A DNA stretch of 64,000 nt from Bedellia somnulentella (taxonomy: Eukaryota; Arthropoda; Insecta; Lepidoptera; Bedelliidae): contig OY755187.1 in NCBI GenBank assembly GCA_963576735.1, forward strand, positions 4,030,001 to 4,094,000, written 5' to 3'. Of this stretch, positions 43,325-55,000 are shown in pieces. The number at the start of each line of letters is the position of its first letter. Position 1 is the first letter of the stretch. A program made the translations under genes and the position numbers. Below the pieces are notes generated by a model, which was not told the origin of the DNA, ran no database searches, and saw only the letters and a list, made by a program, of their open reading frames with translations.

Positions 43325-43588
43325 TTTGTCTTTTCTAAAGACATATGTGACGTTAATTTATCATGGTTATCAACGGTGAGGGAAAACATCGTGAAGAAAC
43401 ACACTTGGCTTAAGTTATGCTTAGTCATGTGACAGTGTATTCGTACAAAACGACGATAGGCTTGCCCCCTACGTGAGAACACTGTCCAAGCAAAAGCAAA
43501 AGCCAGGTGACAATGTGACGTGATGTTCAGTAGCATTAGTAACTCTGCCAACCCCTTCGGGGATATACGGCGTGAACGTTTGCGTATT
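43325..43588 (+). mobile_element. Family B copy with internal deletions
   Basis: ggttttgtcttttctaaaga to tacggcgtgaacgtttgcg; the cacgtgagtac block is shortened. Confidence 0.78.
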
Positions 43589-43647
43589 AATAATACAGCT
43601 GTCACCATTTAGAATCAGAGCGTCGTGAGTGCATCAATCCATATGTA

Positions 43648-43749
43648 CACATTACTATAAATCTCAAAAAGGGGTGGCCAGAGCTTATTATGAATTTCTA
43701 GAATAAGAAATTCCTCAGCCATCTTGAGAAGGGGATATTGTAATGAAGG
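43648..43749 (-). mobile_element. Family A fragment
   Basis: actataaatctcaaaaaggg to ggggatattgtaatg. Confidence 0.65.
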
Positions 43750-43755
43750 ATTTTG

Positions 43756-44001
43756 CTGTGTAGTGTCGACTTAGAATAACATTACCCCATTTCTTCCGGT
43801 GAGTGTACGTAAGAGGCGACTAACGGTATTGAGGATTCTAAGGGATTTTGGGCGATGCGGTTGGAGACTCATCCCCAACAACCTTTATTTTGGCATATTC
43901 CCCACTTAACTTTCCAAAAGTGGCTGAGTAACTCTAGTTCCTTAGCTCTGGCTACCCCTTCTAGAGATTTATAGCCGTGAGTATATGTATGTATGTATGT
44001 G
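43756..44001 (+). mobile_element. Family A copy
   Basis: Head ctgtgtagtgtcgacttaga to tail gtgagtatatgtatgtatg; gattttg flanks both ends. Confidence 0.85.
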
Positions 44002-44109
44002 ATTTTGGTGATAGGTTTCTTTCTCACAGTGAGAGAGATAAGAGTATTTTTTAAATTACCGTTGCAATTAAAATGATTCTCTTTATTTATCTACGTTTCT
44101 TTTCCTCAC

Positions 44110-44484
44110 TTAAAATCTAAAAATATATATAATTCACATGTCAAATTGTTTGTCACAAAACTCCTCCGAAACGGCTGAATCGATTTAAATGAAATTTTGC
44201 TTACACATTTGGTTGGCCTGAGAATAAGATAAGATAAGATAAGAAAAACATTTATTCATTGCTACACAGTTAACAATATAACTAAAAACATTAAAAACGA
44301 AACTAAATAAAAACTAAACAAAAAAAACAAAAATATAAATAACAAGATTTTAAAAACAAGAGTTAACATTAAAAGTTAATGTCACAATAGGTTAATGACT
44401 ATTTTTTTTACTCCGGAGTGATAAGAGTTGTCCACCCCTAACATTTATTTTTTATTTTTGAGACTAGAAATTCTCTAGAAATAA
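44110..44484. repeat. Family E fragment and a LINE-like 3' end
   Basis: 44130-44220 (aaaactcctccgaaacggct) resembles the family E repeat at 16440, whose end (caaagtttgtcggtttagct) reappears at 44750-44770. 44222-44480 starts with (aagat)n and is A-rich, like a minus-oriented LINE 3' end. Confidence 0.45.
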
Positions 44485-44724
44485 CATAACATAACATATA
44501 CTATAGATCCCTAAAGGGGTAGCCAGAGCTAAGGAATTAGAAATTCCTCAGCCACTTTTGGAAATGTGAGTGGGGAAAAGATGGTAAAAGTAAAGGTTGT
44601 TGGTGATGGGTCTCCAACCGCATCGCCCAAAAATCCCTTAAAAACCCCAATACCGTTAGTCACCTCGTGCACCCATCGGTAGAAACGGGGTAGTGCTATT
44701 CTAAGCCGACACTACACGGCAAAA
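44485..44724 (-). mobile_element. Family A body with a family-B-type tail
   Basis: TSD tagaaataa at 44476-44484 and 44725-44733. The tail is cataacataacatatac rather than (CATA)n, i.e. the TTATG-type tail normally seen on family B. Confidence 0.85.
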
Positions 44725-45002
44725 TAGAAATAATTTATAAGCTAAAACAAAGTTTGTCGGTTTAGCTAGTAAATTGATATTTTTTAACACAGGACACGTG
44801 TTTGTACAACATATGGCACGAAAGGAAACCAATCATATTCAATAACAGTCATTATTTTTATTGGCTGTACGAACTTTGTCATTACTAGTCATTAGTAGGG
44901 CAGTATGGGTATTTCGGACAAGTCCGAGTGGGATCATGTTTTGGGCGGGTTCTGCGTGAAACTTGATATTTTTATTGACCTCTAAAATAAATATCACTCT
45001 AT

Positions 45003-45253
45003 TGCTGTGTAGTGTCGGCATAGAATAACACTACCCCATTTCTTCCGGTGGGTGTACGTAAGAGGCGACTAACGGATTTGGAGCTTTTAAGGGATTTTTG
45101 GGCGATGTGGTTGGAGAGCCATCACCGAAAACCTTTATTTTACCATCTTTTCCCCACTAAAATTTCCAAACGTGGCTGAGGATTTTCCAATTTTTTAGCT
45201 CTGGCTACCCCTTCTAGGGATTTATAGCCGTGAGCATATGTATGTATGTATGT
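45003..45253 (+). mobile_element. Family A copy
   Basis: gctgtgtagtgtcggcatag to gtgagcatatgtatgtatg; tctatt flanks. Confidence 0.87.
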
Positions 45254-45873
45254 CTATTTTAATTTCTAAATATTAGGAGAGTTATCTCTGGTGCATTAGA
45301 GTATAAGTTACAGCGATGTTATATTAGAACCCAAAATTCTGATGTCATTGTAAAGTAAACATATATGCATTTTTATATTATAATATGTTGATGTACTGTG
45401 TGCATGCCTAATAAATAAATATATAAATAAATGGTTATAGATTTAAACATTTTAGAAGTCATTTTCTCATATATCACAAAGAGTAATTATTTTTTGAATA
45501 GATTACAAAACAGCAATAAATAACTGCCTTGTAAAAAATACTACATTTTTAGTAACGGAACCCTAATAATGATATTTCATGGTTCGAATGACTCAGTATT
45601 GATTAACCTTTTCCGAAAATTAATTTAACTTTTTGTGTACTTATTGATTTCCGATTATTAATTGTTAATTTTATCAGGGGTTGTGTAAATTTAAAAAAAT
45701 AATTAGTATAACAACGGCAACGGTAACGGTAGGGAAGAGATAGGTTTGAATCGCAAAAACCCGATGTTATCCATGGTTTGAATTCACCGATGGTAAATCT
45801 GAGTCTGTATTTTGAAATAGTTAACTGAAAAAAAATTGTATATAAACATTATTTGTAAATATATTTTGTATAA
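45254..45873. other. Unannotated intergenic sequence
   Basis: AT-rich, no recognised feature. Confidence 0.35.
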
Positions 45874-46210
45874 CCAACCGTGATAGCCCAGTAGTGTTCA
45901 AATCCTGGGTCGGGCCTACACCAATTTGTCTTTTCTAAAGACATATGTGTGGTTAATTTATCATGGTTGTTAACGGTGAGGGAAAACATCGTGAGGAAAC
46001 CCACATGGCTGAGTTGTTGTCATGTGACAGTGTATTCGTACAAAACGGCGATAGGCCTGCCCCCTATCACGTGAGTACACTGTCCGTGCAAAACGTGGGT
46101 ACTCTGAACACCAGGTGACAAAGTCACGTGATGTTCAGAAGTATAAGTGCCTCTGCCAACCCCTTCGGGGATATTCGGCGTGAACGTTTGTGTTTATGTT
46201 ATGTTTATGT
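45874..46210 (+). mobile_element. Family B SINE with an internal deletion in the tRNA head
   Basis: TSD tattttgtataa at 45862-45873 and 46211-46222. The head jumps from tgatagcccagta directly to gtgttcaaatcc, so the part between A and B boxes is lost although the copy has a perfect TSD. Confidence 0.9.
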
Positions 46211-46289
46211 TATTTTGTATAATTAATCCCGAAAAGGCTACGTCTTTGCTGATACATATTAGTTGTTCTGGTAAAAGCTTTTTCCATCC

Positions 46290-46660
46290 ATACATATACT
46301 CATGGCTATAAATCCCAAAAAGGGAGGGCAGAGCTTAAAAATTATTCAGCCACTTTTGGAAGTTGGTGAGGAAAAGGTTGTCACATAAAGAAAGGAGGAA
46401 TGGCACCCATGGGAAAAAATATGATAGTGATTTTCTAAGCTGACACCACTGATAAGAAGCATTGGTTAAGAATGATTGTAAGAAGATCCCTAGAGGGTGC
46501 AGCCAGAGCTTCGGAATAAGAAATTCCTCAGCAACCTTTGAAGGTCGAGTGGGGAACAGATTTAAAGGTCGTTGGTGATGGATCTCCAACCACATCGCCC
46601 AACAATCACCTGAAAAGCCCCAATAGCCTTAGGCTTTTATGATATGGCAGAGATGGGGTA
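46290..46660 (-). mobile_element. Two degenerate family A copies
   Basis: 46290-46450 (catacatatactcatggcta..) and 46480-46660 (gatccctagagggtgcagcc..cccaatagccttaggc). Confidence 0.65.
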
Positions 46661-46814
46661 GTGCTGTTACCTGTTAATATCAGCTCTCAATTATATATCA
46701 GCCTATTACCTGTTACCAAATGTATTTTAATAATAAACACTTATTCTAAGAGAGATGATTGTTATCAGGACTTTCATAGACTTGAAGATTCATGCTGGTT
46801 ATCCTCGAATAGGT

Positions 46815-47120
46815 GGTCAAATACTTCTGAACAACACGTGATATCGTCACCTCGTGTTCACACTACCCAGATTTTGCTCTGACAGTGTACTCACGTGATA
46901 GGAGGCAGGCCTATCCCCGTTTTGTGCGTGTACACTGTTACATGATTAAGTACAAAATAGTCATGAGGGTTTTCTCACGATATTTTCCCTCACCGTTAAC
47001 AACCATTATAAATTAACTGCACACTGCACATATGACCTAAGAAAAGAAGAGTTGGTGTAGGCACGACCCGGAATTAGAACCCACGCCTGTCTGCATGATA
47101 GGCGAGTACTCTAGCCCCAT
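46815..47120 (-). mobile_element. Diverged family B copy
   Basis: atacttctgaacaacacgtg, tgacagtgtactcacgtgat, ttgtgcgtgtacactgttac, and the tRNA-like head end gcgagtactctagcccc. Confidence 0.75.
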
Positions 47121-48454
47121 ATAATTAAAATAGTATCAAAAATAAACAGATGTCTATCGTTCTTCTAAAATCCAGTGGAATAATATTAAGACTACGAACT
47201 ATAGATTCGTCTCATAATGAGAAAAGGTCGGCCGTGGCCTGGTTGTCTAAGAAGACTTGTATTGCAGTAGACCTTATGTGTACAAGCATATAAACTTAAG
47301 TTTATAAGGTAATGTGGAACCTAGGTAGATCAGCCGAAAAGAAGACTACCCTCTTTATAGAGAGGAATGATATAAAATCGAGAATCGGGCCTGTATAATG
47401 TTACTTTTTAAAGTTAAGTTGAGTTGACTTCTATAGGAGCTTCCAAGCATCGGAAGACACATTGCGAATAGGCATCCTAAAAGCTGAAATTCGCGACTTG
47501 GCGAAAGTCACTGAAAGCCATTAGGCGAGGGCAGCGCAGGACCAATCGTTATGAAATTTATGAGGCTAGGCTTGGGTCTAGCAATGGAAATCAATAGGCT
47601 AATGTAATAGTATATAACACGGTGATCACGTGAATGTATTCTCTAGGAAAAAATGGCTACTCTTAACATAAGAAGACAAAAATGTAACGTAACAGTGACA
47701 ACTTAAACCTAATAAGCAGCTCCTCAGATCAGTTAACACACATGCTTACAGGGTACTCGTATAGAACAACAGTTAAGATTTATGATACTTTATTTCTACC
47801 ACCTTCTTCGAATGTGACTAAGGAGTATCTCACTCTGAAGCTCTGGTATTCCGTTTTGGGATTTGTAGCCTTGAGTATATTATTATGTATGTTTGTATTA
47901 AGTTAAGATTCTGTGTTGTTTTCATGCAGAAAACACGTTATATAGAGGCAAACATGAGACGGACTTACCTCAACTCCTCATTTAAAATCTCTACGGCATG
48001 ATTCTATAAAACATATGGTTCAACCGGATAACATATTGTTTCTTTCTCCTTTCGCAAAATAGGTTTCCTTTGGTCCCCTATCTACACCTGTAGATCATCA
48101 CAAAAAGCGTCCTTGGATTCATTGTTTGCCGCGCAGTGAATAGCATGTTTTGCCAAAACGAGAAAGCGCGGGAATCCGTGTATCTTGGGTGGCCAGTTTT
48201 TATTTGTTGCCGTTCTGCCGGGAAATTATGAGTATTTTTAGAAATGAAAGGCTTTTTAGAAAATCTTATTAAGGTATTATTTATTGAGTTTAAAACTTCG
48301 TTTTAATTAAAATGATTAACGTTTTAACTAGTTCGCAGTTGCATATTCGCAGATAAGATAAATATCATTAAATTTATCGGTCAGTGCATTGGATACCTCC
48401 TCTCAACTATACGTAGTACTTTTATGGAATATATTTTACACATCACCATATAAA
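47121..48454. other. Mostly unassigned intergenic sequence with one family A2 fragment
   Basis: 47775-47895 is an A2 3' fragment (gatactttatttctaccacc to ccttgagtatattattatg). I recognise nothing in the remainder. Confidence 0.45.
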
Positions 48455-48560
48455 TCTATACCTTCTCATATTCTCGGCTACATGCCCAAAAGGGGTAGCC
48501 ATCCGAATTTTAGCCACTTCTGCAAGTTAAAAGGCAAAAATATAGTAAAATAAGGATACC
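48455..48560 (-). mobile_element. Degenerate family A fragment
   Basis: ttctcggctacatgcccaaa, ggggtagccatccgaat; last repeat before the dacapo promoter. Confidence 0.55.
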
Positions 48561-48830
48561 TTGGATATTTTTCCTGCTTGGATATGTTGGAACACTAGTT
48601 ACTTAGTGTTAGTATCACACCTTCAAGAATACAGGGGCATTAATATTATTAACCGATACAACACGGATAATTACATATTTAGCAAAAGTAGCGAATGCAC
48701 TTTCGAAGTAAATTTTATCAGGGAGGTTTTATAAGACTAAAGAGCTGATCTCTACTAAACTGTTACAATTACAATGACGGTGCTTATCATGAAGTAGCAA
48801 AATGAAGTAAGAAAGCCGGCAACCCAGGGC

Positions 48831-49098
48831 ATCTTGGCGCGCGTCAGTTCCCTGAGCGGCATAGTGCGCGCGCACGTCGAGTCGTCATGCGCACGCGGTT
48901 TTTAGGTTAGAATTGGCGCGGTTTCGGTGCCGGTCGGTTGCCGCCAGGTGCTACCATACTATCTTCTGCCCGCTCCCACACACGACATTCGTACCCTGTC
49001 TACGCTACCTGCGCACAGCTGTTCCGAGAGGAGATTATTACAGTCAGATGTTTCTTGCGAACCAGTCTTAGTTCACCTGACGCGCTAGTCCGAATCAG
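48831..49098 (+). promoter_or_regulatory. dap: GC/CpG-rich promoter and 5'UTR of the CIP/KIP gene
   Basis: The only strongly CpG-rich block between 2.2 kb and the end of the window (ttggcgcgcgtcag, gtgcgcgcgcacgtcg). It contains a TTGGCGCG E2F-like site at 48913-48920 and an initiator-like TCAGTT at 48844-48849. An in-frame TGA at 49078-49080 precedes the ATG. E2F control would fit a cell-cycle inhibitor but is inference. Confidence 0.6.
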
Positions 49099-52000
49099 AT
49101 GGCGGCTGGAGGCAGATCTCCGAAGCAACGGAGGTCCGAAATGGCCGGAGTGATCAGAAATAGTGGTACCCCTAGGAGAAGAAGAGGAAGCTGCAAGTGT
49201 TTGTTCGGTGCACCTGACCGCGATGAAACCCGAAGACTAATGGTCGAGCAATACACTAGAGATAGAAAACGATTTATTCGACGTTTTAACTTCGATGTGG
49301 AGACCGAGTGTGTTTACAAAACTTCAAGATTAGATTCTCCAGTAAAATTTATGGACGAGGAAAATGAGAAACACGAGAGCCCTGTCCGTACGGCATTAGA
49401 AACTTTAGCCAATAGTAATACTGATTTGAGGTTGTTGGAATCACCTTCGAGAAAGGGTATGAGGAGTGTGACTAATTCCCCAAAAACCCCGAGGACACCT
49501 AGAGGCGCTCGGACCCCTCGCACTCCGAGGACTCCAGCGACCAGAAGACAGCTTCACATGACAGGTAAGAATTCACAAATTAAGAAAACATTATTGTACC
49601 TGTCATTCATAGACCACTTTTTTCTTATCTCAATGTAACAAATAGGCGCCAAACAGTGTTGCCAACAAGTCAAGACCTTATGTCGCCCAATTTTCAAAGC
49701 TTGAGTAGCCTAAGTAGCCCAATTTGAAATGAGGTAGCCTAAAGTAGTAACCTAAACTACTAAACCACTTTTTTAACTATTTACTTATGTATTATATTTT
49801 AACTTCCTGTACATACAATAAAATCAGTACTTCACACTTAAACCTACAAGTCGTTTAAACTAGAGTCTGAAGTTATTTAAAGAAAATAAAAGTATCAAAA
49901 CGTAATTTGAATGTTTTTGTTAATGAAAACCTCATGTGGGGATTATTAATAATAAATAAAGGAAAGAAAAACTTGAACTTGCGTTCCCTACCTCAGATAT
50001 TTTTAATTTTAAATTTTTTAACATTTTTGCAAACACTACTTTAAAGTGTAAAAAAAACAAAGGATAGAAGAATTTCGCGCTGGCAGCCATTGACATGATA
50101 GCTCAATTGGCAGAGCGACGGGATTGTATACTCGAGGTCGCGGGTTCGATTCCCGCCTGTGTCGAAGTTTTTCTTTCCTTTATTTATTAGTAGATCAAAA
50201 CGTGTTTATTGTTAGTGTACTGTATTTTAAAGTTAAGGAAAGAAAAGATTTTAAATTTGGCGTGACCATGTGTCCTTGGTCGCAACAACCAATCTTTATA
50301 TTTGTTCTACACGGTCGGTGGTTAGAATCAACTTGAGCAGTTCAATCGGAGCAGATGCTATTCTGACCAAGGCCGTTGAAATCAACCAAGTATTGGTATG
50401 AACAACAGACTTCCCCGCGGTCGGAAAGTGATCGTGTATAAGGCTTTTAAAGGTTAAGCGGATAAAAAATACTGATTCGAATAGTTCTAATTAACGTACT
50501 GATTCGAATAATCGGTAGATTCGAAACTAAATATTCGCAACTCCATCTGTGATATTTCACAGTAGTGCCAACATGATCTCGGAGGTATTTAGAGATAAAA
50601 CGTTCAATATGGGTGAAGGGGTTTACCATCTTTTTATCTCGATCGTCGTATATCTTTTTATGTAGATTTTTTTTGTGCTTATTTGTGTTGTAATTAGATT
50701 GTAAATTAAAGTAAACTTAATCTTTTTCGAGTAGCCTAAAAGGCGACCAGTCGCCTTTACGATTTTTTGGTCGCCGTTTTCCAATCTGAGTAGCCTAAAT
50801 GGCGAAAAATCGCCTTCGTTGGCAACACTGGCGCCAAAATCCTATTGATTACGTAACTTTGCGAACTAATCAAATCAATTATTTAAATGTTGCTACAACT
50901 GTTCATGTTATCTTATATTATACTCCGATAAACTGTTAGGCTAATTTTGTTGGTTTAGTTCTATTTTGTGGCAGATAATTTTCCCGCTAAAAATGTAGCG
51001 TCCATTGATGACGTCATAGATTTTAGTATTCAATTTGTCTGGCTAAAGAGAAGGGTGTGCGTAGGTAGGCCCATACATGGGCGATCGTGATGAGTAAAAA
51101 ATAGTTTGAAATGTGTTATCCAATTCGGCTACATGGGTTTATGGCGTGAAATTAAGAATGATTGATTTCGGCTTTTATTGGATTGTATTGAAATGATATT
51201 GAAAGTATCAATTCACTTGTTACCGAGTGCACTACACAATAATTTGGTTACATTACATATCATAAATATTACGAACTAAAACTCCGTTGCATTTTGCAAT
51301 CGTTTTCAATCAATGAATTACTAAAGAATTTCTGTCACTAATGAGTTCCGGAATTCGTAGTCCTACTCTATAAGCTATCGAGGCTTTTGATGGATAAATT
51401 GATGAGACCTTAACATAAACATAGCTTGATTAAACGTTACTTACCATTTAATTTAATAAAAAACATAATACTAATCAATGAAGGAAATAAAAATCTTCGA
51501 CACCAGCAAGACTCGAACCCACGCCATCCAAAACAAAGCCTAATAAATAAATAAATATATTACGGCAAGATGTAAGGAGTTATGAATTCGAATTTAAAAT
51601 CAGAGCACACCTGTGTCTTTAAGTCCGTATTCATCGTGAGGACATCTTAAATTTTTACTCAGCATTGTGACAGTATTTCCATACAAAGCGATACGGTTAC
51701 CCCTTATGACGTGGTTATATTGTCCATCCCATCAAAAAGAGGGTACTTAAAAGGATCTACACGGCGGCAGTACCTGTGTCAATAAATATCAGCTATTTAT
51801 ATACACAGGCCATGTGCGAGTCAGACAAGCGCAAAATGGGTTCTGTGAATTTATCTCTCTTAATTATATTTCATTGTTTTAATTTAAAGAGCGTCTAATG
51901 GTTGCTATATCAAATAAGTGTCAAAAACGCGTTTATTGTTCAGGGGCTCCCTTAAACATCTAATTTATTCTATTTATATTACATTCGTAGTTATAGTACT

Positions 52001-55000
52001 CCATTTCTTCCGGTGGGTGTACGTAAAAGGTGACTAACGGTATTGGGGCTTTCAAGTGTTGGGCGATGCGGTTGGAGACCCAACAACCTTTATATTAAAA
52101 TCTTCCAAAAGAGGCTGAGGGTTTTCTCATTTCGAAGCTCTGGCTACCTCTTCTAGGGATTTATAGCCGCAAGTATATGTATGTACGGAACCCTAAAGCA
52201 GTATCAAATATCCAAAACCCAGACAGTGCATTCAAACAATCAATATTTGATCAATTGCCGTATAAAAAACGGTGTTGCCAGCCAAGATAATTATTGGTAC
52301 CGCCGCAATTTTTTAGGTTTAGCTTTCCTTTTTTGATGTTCCAATGCATTTCAATATCTCTGCCAATGTTTGCATTGATAAATCACATATGGGATATTTA
52401 TTTAGTGATTGTATATTTGGCAATATTGGCTGTGCCATAGATCAGATAGCATCAAGTGATATACGTTTGTTGCAATCCTGATGGTATAGTATAGATAACG
52501 TTTTATGATTCGTTTTCTTAGGACCAAAATACATACATATACTAACATAACATAAACATAAACGTTCACGCCGAATATCCCCGCAGGGGTTGGCAGAGGT
52601 ACTAATACTCCTGAACATCACGTGACTTTGTCACCTGGTGTTCAAAGTACCCACGTTTTGCATGGACAGTGTACTCACGTGATAGGGGGCAGGCCTATCG
52701 CCGTTTTGTACGAATACACTGTCACATGACTAAGTACAACTCAGCCATGTGGGTTTCCTCACGATGTTTTCCCTCACCGTTAACAACCATGATAAATTAA
52801 CCACACATATGTCTTTACTTATCTTATTTTATTTATTGTCTTACGAGTGTTCTACCCACTGGGCTATCACGGTTACATATACTCACGGCCATAAATCCCA
52901 AAAAGCTTTTTTTGTTAGAATCTCCTCAGCCACATTTGGAAGATGATAGGGGACAAAATGGTTACAGTTTCGTTGGTGATGGGTCTCCAACCGCATCGCC
53001 CAAAAACCAGTTAAAAAGCCCCATACCGTAAGTCGTCTCTTACGAAACCCTTGGGTAAAAAGGAGTAGTGCCACTTTAAGCCGGCACTACACGGCAATAC
53101 CAAAATACTACACAGCTTTTAAATTACTGTTGAACATTACCGCACCAGTAAGAATAAAATGTTTAAAACCAGACAATTAAATAAGTTAACAATGAACCCA
53201 CATTTACTTCCTCAGCTATACAAGGGCTTGAAATTTGTTCCTTCATAGTTTAAGCCCTAAGGGCTAAACCATAATTCTTTTAAAATTCACTTGATGTACA
53301 AGTTACTTCAACTTTTGCTCTAAACGCTACATTTATTTTATTCCAAATAGCCGTTTAATGTTGGCTTAGAATAGCAATACCCGAACTCGTCCCTGGATTT
53401 CATACGAGGAGGGGAAGGTATATATGGTTTTCGAAGTGATTGGTGAGCGATGAGATTAAGAACTTGTGCTTTCCGTCGTTTTTTCAGAACCCTTATAGGT
53501 CAATTTGTAAAAGGACTGCCTCTAATGCATAGAGCAATATAGGTTCAAATTCTGAATGGGCCCTACACCTTGTGGCTTTTTAAAATTGTATTTTCAAATT
53601 GTTGCTGTGAAGTGTCGGCTTATAATAGCATTACCCCATTTCTTCCGGTGGGTGTACGTAAAAGGCGACTAATGGTATTGGGGCTTTAAAGGGATTTTTG
53701 GGCGATGCGGTTGGAGACCCATCAACAAGAACCTTTATTTCACCATCAATTTCGCACCTTCCGAAAGTGGCTGAGGAATTTCTAATTCCTTAGCTCTGGC
53801 TACCTCTTTCTTGGGATTTATAGCCGTGAGTATATGTATGTATGTATGTTCAATTTATTTAATTTATTTTATGTTTAATTTACACTTTTGATTTTAGAAA
53901 GAACACATTGATATAGGCCTTAGGTTTCGAGCCCACACCTTTCTGTTCTGCATACACGGATCTCACGGTTTTTATAATACTTCTTCGTTAAGCATTATGA
54001 TAATGAGCTTAGCTTAACCAATAACCTATTGTTATATTATAATACATAAAAAGCTGGAACGTAAAAACATCCTTTTAAAGAGACTAGATGTAAATTATGG
54101 CCCTTCATTTTAAAATATTTAATTTGTCAGTACTTCGGAACATTGGATGGTCATTAGTATTGTTTTAACAATAAGAAGATGGCTACAAGTATTCGTTATT
54201 TTACAACATTTTGTCCAAGAAAGCAATCTTAAGTTATTAATTACGTAGTTACTTTTTATTTACGATAGTGCCTTTGTTTAAGGTGTGTCTTTTAGCTTCT
54301 TTAAATAGGAATCAGAAATATACTTTTATAAAGACATACATACATATACTCACGGCTATAAATCCCTAGAAGGGGTAGCCAGAGCTAAGGAATTAGAAAT
54401 TCCTCAGCCACATTTGGAAAATTGAGTGGGGAAAGGATGGTAAAGTAAGGGTTGTTGGTGATGGGTCTCCAGCCGCATCGCCCAAAAATCCCTTAAAAGC
54501 CCCAATACCGTTAGTCGCCTCTTACGTACACCCATCGGTAGAAACGGGGTAGTGCTATTCTAAGCCGACACTACACGGCAATAAATATATTTTATAAAGA
54601 CATACATACATTCTCAGCCACATTTAGGAGGTCTTCTTTAAATGCCCCATAGTCGCCTCTTACGACCCCCGTGGTTTGAATGGGGTAGTGACATACAAAG
54701 CCGGCACTACACGGCAATAATAAAGAAATATAAAAAAACCGCGTTTTGCTAAGCACGATATAGCCCAGTTTTGAAATTTAAATATAACGGCCGAAGGCTT
54801 TTTACCCTATTATTAGCCGGTAGGGTTAGCACGTCACGGTACACAGGTTCGATCCTCGAGCAGTAACGTTCATAACACACCATGTACGTTATTAACCTTT
54901 TTCAAAATGGCGGCCTAAGTGTTTTTTTATTTAATTTCATAATTACGTCACTTAATGAAGTCTAAATTTATGACTTACTCATTGTATTACTCATCTTATG

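Noticed and set aside
43189..43608. 139-codon minus-strand frame
   Set aside because: Spans family A and family B repeats end to end; no domain.
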